Below are positions 1 through 4,801 of a stretch of 5,966 nucleotides of DNA, in pieces (within the stretch, counting starts at the first letter, position 1; each line of letters opens with the position of its first letter). The notes beneath the pieces are model-generated. The model had not been told where the DNA came from, did no database searches, and saw nothing but the letters and a program-made list of their open reading frames with translations. The stretch is taken from contig DAIDBB010000221.1 in the NCBI GenBank assembly GCA_027310325.1, positions 1-5,966 on the forward strand, given 5' to 3'. The DNA is from a bacterium. GTDB taxonomy: Bacteria > Desulfobacterota > GWC2-55-46. The position numbers were made by a program, and so were the translations under genes.

Positions 1-9
1 GGATAAGCA

Positions 10-108
10 TTATGAACCCCCGAACTCATGTATCTCTCCCGGCGAGTGGCCGAAAGATTCCCTCGCGGCGTCGCTCATGTCCAACACTCTCCGTGCCGCC
101 TCAATCAT
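10..108 (-). CDS. Possible small protein (32 aa), unknown function
   Basis: I do not recognise this protein. It is a 32-residue reading frame starting MIEAARRVLDMSD. An AGGAG Shine-Dalgarno sequence (120..116 on the minus strand) lies 7 nt before the ATG, which is optimal spacing. A TATAAT hexamer sits further upstream at 188..183, but I see no convincing -35 partner. The composition (acidic and basic residues, alanine-rich, amphipathic first half) looks like translated protein rather than random sequence. The stop codon overlaps another ATG as TAATG at positions 12..8. This suggests translational coupling to a gene that runs off the left edge with first codons ATG CTT ATC. It could equally be a chance ORF, a degraded gene start, or the 5' end of a gene with a sequencing frameshift. 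There is no homology evidence. Confidence 0.35.
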   Translation of the reverse strand: MIEAARRVLDMSDAARESFGHSPGEIHEFGGS

Positions 109-282
109 TTCCCGGCTCCTTTTCTTTAACCTCGCCAAAACCCGCTACGGACCCGTTTTTTGGGGAATGTTTCACAATTTTAATTATAAGACCGTACATA
201 TTAAAAAAAGATTAGAATATGGATAAAGATCAAAGCCGGGAAAACGCCGCGGATGAGGACCGGACAAGTATTTAATCTGTAT

Positions 283-438
283 TAACAGGCTGCTGAAAAA
301 GTCCATCTGCTTCGAAGGCTACCTCGCTCGTCATTGCGGCGTACATACAAAGTACGCCTCAAACCGTGCCTCTTGACGCCTCGCACTGAAGCTTTTTGAG
401 CAGCCTGAACAAATTCCGCGTCTTTCAGCAATCTGTTA
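283..438 (+). mobile_element. MITE-like repeat, copy 1 (156 bp)
   Basis: This is a non-coding element whose two ends are inverted repeats. The left end TAACAGGCTGCTGAAAAA and the complement of the right end, TAACAGATTGCTGAAAGA, match at 15 of 18 positions. Both ends finish in TA, which fits insertion at a TA dinucleotide as seen for Tc1/mariner-IS630 type elements. An inner inverted repeat pairs 286-301 with 392-407 (15 of 16 positions). A central palindrome, GGCGTAC at 338-344 and GTACGCC at 352-358, flanks a 7-nt loop. A second copy lies in inverted orientation at 4645-4801. No transposase is encoded, so it would have to move in trans. It lies 54 bp beyond the lptG stop codon, and when transcribed it could fold and act as a 3' end for lptG, which has no other strong terminator. 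Confidence 0.75.
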
Positions 439-492
439 AAAATATCAGGTATTTCAGATGGAATCAATAGCTGGAGAGTTTTTTCCTTTTTT

Positions 493-1566
493 TCACTGCC
501 TTACGTATCCAAGAAGAAGCGTCCCGGCGGCAAGAAAAAGCAAATCCGGGAAAGCTGCCGCAACAAGCGGCGTTATAAAGCCGCCCTGCCCGAGCGACTT
601 CGTGAGGGCGAACACGACCCAGTAGGAAAAAGCGATTACGATGCTTAGACCCACCCCGGTTGCCACGGCCCCGTGCCTGCCGGTCTTAAAAAGGGCAAAG
701 GGGATGCCTACGAAGACCATTATCAAGTTGACGAGCGGAAAGGAGATCTTGTCGTAGAGCTCGATCCTGTACCTTGTGGCGTCGTAATGGTCGGCCTCAA
801 GGTCCCGTATGTAATTCCAGAGCTCCTTTATCCCCATGTTCTTCTGCATCGTCTCGACGCTCGAAAGGTCCTCGGGCTCCACCAGACCGCCGACCGTAAC
901 GTCCTTTTCCTCCCTCATGGCCGCCGCGCCTTCCGGGGTAAAGCTCCATACCGAGGCCTGCGGAGCGCTCCACTTGCCGTCCTTCCATACCACAAGCCTC
1001 GATTCCACGAGGCCTTTAAGGTCAAAGGGCCTGTCTATCATATAAAAGGTAAGGCCCTGGAGCGTATTTTTCCTGAGGTCGACCTGGCGGATGTTGAATA
1101 TCCCGTTCTGGGTCCTGAACCACATGCCCTGCCTTCCGGTGGACCCGACCTGCGCGCCCAGCCACCTAGCCTTGAAGGAGTCCATCTTCTTAAGGGACAG
1201 CGGGGTCACGTATTCGTTCATGACCACGACCGTCCCGCTTATGACAAGGCCCGCGGCGAAGAGCGGGAACAGGACCCGGAGGAGCTGAATACCGCCCGCC
1301 TTCATGGCGGTCAGCTCGCCGTGTCTGGAAAAGATGCCGAGCGAGATGATCGCGGCAAGGAGCGTCGCGACCGGCGAGATCTGGCCTACGATGGACGGCA
1401 CCTTATAGAGGAAAAAAGAGACGCTTGCGAAGACAGGGACGTTTTTCATGAAGACGTCCATTTTCTCGAATACGTCTATCATCAAGAAAAGCGTCGTAAG
1501 CGCGAGAACGGCTATCGCGAAAAGCTTCATGAACTCGGCGAGTATGTACCTTTCGATTATCTTCAT
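493..1566 (-). CDS. lptG: LPS export ABC transporter permease LptG
   Basis: This is an inner-membrane permease of the YjgP/YjgQ family. With LptF and the ATPase LptB it extracts lipopolysaccharide from the inner membrane and passes it to the periplasmic LptC/LptA bridge. The protein has 357 residues, the usual size. It shows an N-terminal amphipathic and transmembrane stretch (about 5-32), further membrane segments (about 48-80 and 98-118), and the cytoplasmic coupling-helix signature RHGELTAMKAGG at 81-92. A periplasmic beta-jellyroll region follows (about 125-265), then C-terminal membrane segments (about 274-295, 300-322 and 332-354). Its ATG overlaps the lptF TGA as ATGA (1566..1563), so translation is probably coupled; only a weak, distant GAGGG precedes it. 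LptF and LptG are paralogs. The G assignment rests on gene order and overall resemblance. The family call is near certain. Confidence 0.93.
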   Translation of the reverse strand: MKIIERYILAEFMKLFAIAVLALTTLFLMIDVFEKMDVFMKNVPVFASVSFFLYKVPSIVGQISPVATLLAAIISLGIFSRHGELTAMKAGGIQLLRVLFPLFAAGLVISGTVVVMNEYVTPLSLKKMDSFKARWLGAQVGSTGRQGMWFRTQNGIFNIRQVDLRKNTLQGLTFYMIDRPFDLKGLVESRLVVWKDGKWSAPQASVWSFTPEGAAAMREEKDVTVGGLVEPEDLSSVETMQKNMGIKELWNYIRDLEADHYDATRYRIELYDKISFPLVNLIMVFVGIPFALFKTGRHGAVATGVGLSIVIAFSYWVVFALTKSLGQGGFITPLVAAAFPDLLFLAAGTLLLGYVRQ

Positions 1567-2741
1567 GTATGTCTTTTCCCTCGATCGAGGCGCGCCACGA
1601 GGCCCCGGGCCGGGTTAAGGGGGGCGTCCGCAGCCCCCCTGTAAAATACGTAGAGCGCGGCCAGGAGCATTATTATATTGGCGCCCCAGACCGAAAGCCA
1701 CAGCGGCAGTATCCCGTTTTTACCGAGTGTCTCGAGGGCTGTCGTCAATATGTAATAGATAAGAACTATGATGATGGCTATATTAAAGCCCGTAAACTTC
1801 TGGACCCGCACCTTCTGTATCCCCAGGGGGATGCCCAGGAGCGCGAAGACGAAGACCGATGCCGGAAGCGCGAACCTCCTGTGGAGTTCGAGGACAAGGG
1901 GGCGCGTGTCGCCGCCCTTCGCTCCTACGGCCTTTATCTTGTCGAAGAGCTCGTTTATATAAAGCTCCTTGTCGCCCTTATCGAGCCTGCTTACGGGCTC
2001 CTTGCCCGGAAGCTTCAGTTCTACGACGTACGTGGAAAACCGGGCTATGTGATACTCGCCGTCAGGGGCCGCGCCGGAGGGCCTGCTGTGGATAGTGCCG
2101 TTCGAGAGTCTAAGAAACAGGGTCGATTCGTCGTTCGACGGCATGAATTCGCCCTTTTGGGCGAAAAATAGCATCGGGCCGCCGCCTCCGTGCTTGCTCT
2201 CTCCTTCCTGGGAAATATACATGCCTTCCATCCCGCCGTCCTCGGTGATATGGTCTATGTAAAGGACAGCCCCCTTGAACCTGTCGTAAAAGACCTTCTC
2301 CTCTATGCCGGAAATCAGGCGCGTCTTGGCGGTGTCAAGGAGGAGCGTTTTCGTCTTGAGGTTTCCCCAGGGAAATATGTACAGGGTAAAGGCGAGGTTA
2401 AGGACATAAGCTGCCACGGCGAAAAAAAGGACCGGCCGCGCTATGCCGTAAAGGGAGAGGCCGGAGGCCTTCATCGCGGTTATCTCGCTGTCGGAACTGA
2501 GCCTCGTGAACGCCACCAGCACCCCTATAAGAAAGGAGACCGGCAGGATATACACGAAGAAGGACGCTATTACCGAAAGGACGAACCAGGCCGCAAAGGT
2601 TATACCGGCGCCCTGCGTGACCAGGAGCTCGATAAGCTTTATTATCCTGGTCAGAAGCGCGGTTACCGTTAATATGGAAATACTCAGGAGAAACGGTACA
2701 AAAGTCTCCCTGAAGATGTATTTATCTAGGGTCCTGGGCAT
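1563..2741 (-). CDS. lptF: LPS export ABC transporter permease LptF
   Basis: This is the partner permease of LptG in the LptB2FG lipopolysaccharide extractor of the inner membrane. At 392 residues it is slightly longer than many homologs because of a basic C-terminal tail (about 370-392). The N-terminus MPRTLDKYIFRETFVPFLLS is typical of LptF. Membrane segments occur at about 14-34, 50-78 and 98-123. The coupling-helix signature SDSEITAMKASG is at 83-94. The periplasmic jellyroll spans about 130-280, and HRRFALP at 287-293 leads into the C-terminal membrane bundle (about 292-310, 316-338 and 345-367). It is the first gene of a two-gene minus-strand unit. No Shine-Dalgarno sequence is visible in the AT-rich 20 nt before the ATG, and a promoter candidate sits so close that the message may be leaderless. 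The LptB, LptC and LptA genes are not in the window. Confidence 0.93.
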   Translation of the reverse strand: MPRTLDKYIFRETFVPFLLSISILTVTALLTRIIKLIELLVTQGAGITFAAWFVLSVIASFFVYILPVSFLIGVLVAFTRLSSDSEITAMKASGLSLYGIARPVLFFAVAAYVLNLAFTLYIFPWGNLKTKTLLLDTAKTRLISGIEEKVFYDRFKGAVLYIDHITEDGGMEGMYISQEGESKHGGGGPMLFFAQKGEFMPSNDESTLFLRLSNGTIHSRPSGAAPDGEYHIARFSTYVVELKLPGKEPVSRLDKGDKELYINELFDKIKAVGAKGGDTRPLVLELHRRFALPASVFVFALLGIPLGIQKVRVQKFTGFNIAIIIVLIYYILTTALETLGKNGILPLWLSVWGANIIMLLAALYVFYRGAADAPLNPARGLVARLDRGKRHT

Positions 2742-2750
2742 TAAGTATAT

Positions 2751-2779
2751 ATGATACTATAAAGCGGACCGGCGGACAA
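2751..2779 (-). promoter_or_regulatory. Candidate lptFG promoter, possibly leaderless
   Basis: On the minus strand a TTGTCC -35-like hexamer (2779..2774) is separated by exactly 17 nt from a TATCAT -10-like hexamer (2756..2751). Only 9 nt then remain before the lptF ATG, so transcription from this promoter would begin at or very close to the start codon. A rival -10, TATAGT (2761..2756), lacks a well-spaced -35. Both hexamers are two mismatches from consensus, so the call is tentative. It fits the absence of a Shine-Dalgarno sequence before lptF. Confidence 0.4.
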
Positions 2780-3040
2780 TTCCATTTTTTGACGGCATTT
2801 TGAGCATTTGGGCTCTAAAGAAAATCCTTACGGCCCGATATACAGGTGGTACTCAAAAAAAACGGTTGCCATCAAGCGTTGCCGGAGTCGGAGCGCCGGA
2901 TTTTTTGCGGCTGCCAGGCCGTTTTATCGCCGGTATATTGCATACATTAAAAAAAAGAGGCTTGCCGGGCTTAAAGGGCCGGTAGCCCTGGGTCCGCGGG
3001 TATTAAAATTAAAGAATTTTCATTTTTAATTCATTTTTAG
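2780..3040. other. Divergent intergenic region, no convincing gene
   Basis: This is the space between the lptF promoter candidate and the cytochrome promoter. Short open frames exist here, for example on the plus strand at about 2808-3029, but they need a TTG start, lack a ribosome binding site and read as lysine- and arginine-rich sequence without protein-like pattern. Visible structure includes a direct repeat of GTTGCC (near 2865 and 2880) and a possible hairpin at 2959-2987, two 4-bp helices around a small internal loop. A GC-rich stretch near 2881-2900 runs into six Ts. The last 40 bases (3001-3040) are strongly AT-rich, like an UP element for the downstream promoter. I see no known riboswitch or tRNA. 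Confidence 0.5.
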
Positions 3041-3041
3041 C

Positions 3042-3072
3042 TTGACAGCCCCCATGTAAAAAAGGCTATAAT
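3042..3072 (+). promoter_or_regulatory. Sigma-70-type promoter of the cytochrome operon
   Basis: A perfect TTGACA -35 (3042-3047) and a perfect TATAAT -10 (3067-3072) are separated by 19 nt, two longer than the optimum. An AT-rich tract with runs of A and T lies immediately upstream and could serve as an UP element. Transcription would start near 3079 and give a leader of about 55 nt before the first cytochrome. No operator palindrome is obvious. Two consensus hexamers suggest strong basal expression, partly offset by the long spacer. Confidence 0.75.
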
Positions 3073-3133
3073 CGGAACTACTATCACCCCACACATCTAA
3101 ATATCGGGAAAACAATCAAAAGGAGGCAAATCA

Positions 3134-3508
3134 ATGAAGAAAGCTAGCTTCTGGATTATCCTCCTGACTTGTATGGGTATTGTTGCCAGCTTGGTCGCCG
3201 TGAACACCAGCCGGGCGGAATACGGGGACATAGTCCTTAACAGCAAGTCGGAGAGCATGAAAAAGGCTGGTGTTAAGCCCGTGGTCTTCCCACACTGGTT
3301 TCACAGGATCAGGTTCAAATGCAAGGTATGCCACGAAGACATCTTCATCATCAAGAAGGGCGCCAACGACATCAACATGACCAAGATAATGAACGGCGAT
3401 TTCTGCGGCAGATGTCATAACGGCCTTATCGCGTGGGAACCGCTTTACTGCGAGAGGTGTCATTCTTATACGGGCGACAAGCCTAACGCTCCAACCAATC
3501 AAAACTAA
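3134..3508 (+). CDS. Secreted c(7)-type triheme cytochrome c, gene 1 of operon
   Basis: This 124-residue exported electron-transfer protein should carry three covalently bound c-type hemes. A signal peptide covers about 1-28 (MKK, then a hydrophobic core, with likely cleavage after SRA). Heme sites are CKVCH (63-67), CGRCH (91-95) and CERCH (106-110). Distal ligands are available from the HWFH pair, H54 and H57. The third distal histidine of PpcA-type c7 cytochromes is missing: Asn87 occupies its place, and Met82 is the likely replacement. The GAND..M....G.FCG.CHN core is shared with the next two genes and fits the c(7)-type triheme domain family. The start is fixed by AGGAGG at 3121-3126, 7 nt before the ATG. 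It is the first gene after a consensus promoter, 35 nt ahead of gene 2. The redox partner is unknown. Confidence 0.9.
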   Translation: MKKASFWIILLTCMGIVASLVAVNTSRAEYGDIVLNSKSESMKKAGVKPVVFPHWFHRIRFKCKVCHEDIFIIKKGANDINMTKIMNGDFCGRCHNGLIAWEPLYCERCHSYTGDKPNAPTNQN

Positions 3509-3543
3509 AGAGTGAATATCAGTTTGGAAAAAAGGAGGATATA

Positions 3544-4203
3544 ATGAAAGCATCTTCAAAAGGCAGCTTCTTGAAGGTAGCCTTCTCAGTCTCACTCCTT
3601 GGCTTTGTGGGATTTGCCGTCACGGGATATGTAGGCACCGCGGCATCAGCGGCGGCGGCTCCAGCGGCCAAAGAGGCGGCCACCAAGAAGGAAGCGCCTA
3701 AACTAGACCCTAAAGACCCTGGAAGCGTTATCTACCTCGACACCTCAGGAAAGCCCGCGGGCGTTGGAGACCCGAACAGGCCCCCGAGCTTCGCGTACAC
3801 CAAGGGGCACGGCTGGCATCCCCAGGCCCTTACGGGATCGAACCTCCCGAAGGACAAGTTCGGGCTCATAGACTGGGCGCGTTCGGTCAGGGAAAACCGC
3901 ATAGCGCCGAAACCGTCGCTGGACCCCAACGACGACGAGATGCCGCCGCTTAAGATGGACGTCCTCATCCCGACAAAGAGCGACTTTGTAGACGACGTCA
4001 TCTACCCGCACGAGATGCACACTTTCTGGCTCAAGTGCGAGGTCTGCCATCCCAACATATTCATCCCCCAGAAGGGCGCTAACAATATGACGATGGTGGA
4101 CATAACAAACGGAAAGTTCTGCGGCAGGTGCCATAACAAGATCGCATTCCCGCTGGCTGACTGCAAGCGGTGCCACGTTTCTCCGAAGAACGCTTCGAAG
4201 TAG
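3544..4203 (+). CDS. Secreted triheme cytochrome c with N-terminal extension, gene 2
   Basis: This 219-residue exported cytochrome carries three hemes in its C-terminal third: CEVCH (165-169), CGRCH (193-197) and CKRCH (207-211). The HEMH pair H156 and H159 supplies two distal ligands. Asn189 stands where c7 proteins have the third distal His, with Met184 nearby. A signal peptide spans about 1-36, followed by an Ala- and Lys-rich low-complexity linker (about 33-55). Residues 56-150 form an extension absent from the other two paralogs. It holds a GHGWH histidine pair (H89, H92) and the segment FGLIDWARSVRENRIAPKPS (106-125), which I associate from memory with larger multiheme c7-domain proteins. 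It has no CXXCH, so it may be a docking or structural module. AGGAGG (3533-3538) lies 5 nt before the ATG. A 23-nt gap leads to gene 3. Confidence 0.9.
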   Translation: MKASSKGSFLKVAFSVSLLGFVGFAVTGYVGTAASAAAAPAAKEAATKKEAPKLDPKDPGSVIYLDTSGKPAGVGDPNRPPSFAYTKGHGWHPQALTGSNLPKDKFGLIDWARSVRENRIAPKPSLDPNDDEMPPLKMDVLIPTKSDFVDDVIYPHEMHTFWLKCEVCHPNIFIPQKGANNMTMVDITNGKFCGRCHNKIAFPLADCKRCHVSPKNASK

Positions 4204-4226
4204 CTTAATTTTTGCAAGGAGAAGCC

Positions 4227-4568
4227 ATGGCAAAATCGAATATTGCCGCCGTTATCTTAACGGGCCTTTTAATGCCCGCGGTCGCAATGGGCGCAATCGG
4301 CAATATAAGGCTTGATGACAAGATAGCGAGCATGCGCAAGGCCGGCGTGGGGCCGGTGATATTCCCCCACGGCAAGCACGAAAAGATTTACAAATGCGGC
4401 GAGTGCCACCCGAAGATATTCAAGGACAAGCACGGGGCGAACGACAGCTCCATGAAGTACAATATGGAGGGGAGGTTCTGCGGCTCGCCCAACTGCCACA
4501 ATAGCATGAAGGCTTTCCCGCTTGACAGATGCGCCAACTGCCACACAAACGTAAGGGCGGCTAAATAA
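4227..4568 (+). CDS. Secreted triheme cytochrome c with a CX4CH site, gene 3
   Basis: This is a 113-residue exported triheme cytochrome and the last gene of the operon. The chosen ATG has AAGGAG (4216-4221) 5 nt upstream; an in-frame TTG at 4212 would run through that ribosome binding site and is rejected. A signal peptide spans about 1-23 (cleavage near AVA or MGA). Heme sites are CGECH (57-61), the unusual CGSPNCH (85-91, a CX4CH spacing) and CANCH (102-106). Distal His candidates are H48 and H51, with an extra H69 absent from its paralogs. Glu81 sits where c7 proteins have the third distal His, and Met76 is conserved with genes 1 and 2. CX4CH sites are known from tetraheme c3 cytochromes, so heme attachment is plausible. 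The final codons and stop lie inside the terminator hairpin. Confidence 0.9.
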   Translation: MAKSNIAAVILTGLLMPAVAMGAIGNIRLDDKIASMRKAGVGPVIFPHGKHEKIYKCGECHPKIFKDKHGANDSSMKYNMEGRFCGSPNCHNSMKAFPLDRCANCHTNVRAAK

Positions 4569-4587
4569 CCGCCCTTACGTTTTTTTT
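4547..4587 (+). terminator. Rho-independent terminator of the cytochrome operon
   Basis: A perfect 14-bp stem pairs 4547-4560 with 4569-4582 around an 8-nt loop (CTAAATAA). The core is GTAAGGGCGG with CCGCCCTTAC, and a run of eight Ts occupies 4580-4587. The 5' arm encodes the last residues of the third cytochrome and the loop contains its TAA stop, so terminator and gene overlap. Read on the other strand the hairpin is followed by only a short T run, so it would terminate transcription from pgl poorly. Confidence 0.93.
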
Positions 4588-4644
4588 AAGCCCTCCCGCC
4601 GCATCTTAAGACCCCTTGAAGTTAAAAAATCTGCCGCGATGACC

Positions 4645-4801
4645 TAACAGATTGCTGAAAAACCCTGAATTTGTTCAGGCTGCTCAAAAAGCTCCAGATG
4701 CGAGGCGTCGAGAAGCGAGGAATGAGGCGTACTTTGTATGTACGCCGCAATGACGAGAGACAAAGACAACGAAGCAGATGGACTTTTTCAGCAGCCTGCT
4801 A
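4645..4801 (-). mobile_element. MITE-like repeat, copy 2 (157 bp), inverted
   Basis: This is the second copy of the repeat found at 283-438, in the opposite orientation. Its complement begins TAGCAGGCTGCTGAAAAAG and ends TTTCAGCAATCTGTTA. Near-identical blocks shared with copy 1 are the first 32 nt (one difference), the centre around the GTACATACAAAGTAC palindrome, the GACGCCTCGCA block, and the AGCTTTTTGAGCAGCCTG block with its flank. The spacers between these blocks differ. The central palindrome is at 4726-4732 and 4740-4746. Its outer TA plus the first element base makes up the pgl stop codon. The other end lies 57 bp beyond the cytochrome terminator. No transposase is present. Because the structured blocks are conserved and the spacers vary, the copies look old or under structural constraint. 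Confidence 0.75.

Noticed and set aside
12..215. Plus-strand 67-codon frame at the left edge
   Set aside because: It has no ribosome binding site, is rich in Pro and Ser, and overlaps a better-supported small frame on the other strand.
219..275. Plus-strand 18-residue frame starting MDKDQSRENAADED
   Set aside because: Its composition looks protein-like, but it is very short, has no Shine-Dalgarno sequence and only a weak promoter candidate (TTCACA and TACATA). It could be a remnant of a gene start but cannot be supported.
282..467. Minus-strand 61-codon frame across repeat copy 1
   Set aside because: Most of it is the MITE-like element. The matching region of copy 2 differs by spacer changes that would not preserve a protein, so this is a repeat-derived frame.
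673..1644. Long plus-strand open frame (323 codons) opposite lptG
   Set aside because: It is antisense to lptG, which has clear family motifs. The translation is rich in Arg, His and Pro with no recognisable domain, typical of a shadow frame in GC-rich coding DNA.
1569..2171. Plus-strand open frame (200 codons) opposite lptF
   Set aside because: It lies entirely within lptF on the other strand, lacks a ribosome binding site and has no protein-like pattern.
2845..2852. GGTGGTAC resembling part of a T-box antiterminator
   Set aside because: Only eight bases match, there is no surrounding specifier stem or terminator, and the downstream operon has its own promoter after it.
2959..3000. GC-rich stretch considered as a cyclic-di-GMP riboswitch, which often precedes multiheme cytochrome genes
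   Set aside because: The conserved GEMM core sequences are not present, and the stretch lies upstream of the cytochrome promoter, so it would not be in that transcript.
3131..3595. Minus-strand open frame (154 codons) opposite the first cytochrome
   Set aside because: The plus strand encodes three CXXCH motifs, a signal peptide and an AGGAGG site; the antisense frame crosses the gene boundary and has no features.
4212..4226. TTG start for the third cytochrome, five codons upstream
   Set aside because: It would place the AAGGAG ribosome binding site inside the coding sequence. The ATG at 4227 has ideal spacing and gives a better signal peptide.
3745..4233. Minus-strand open frame (162 codons) opposite the second cytochrome
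   Set aside because: It is a shadow of a well-supported heme protein gene.
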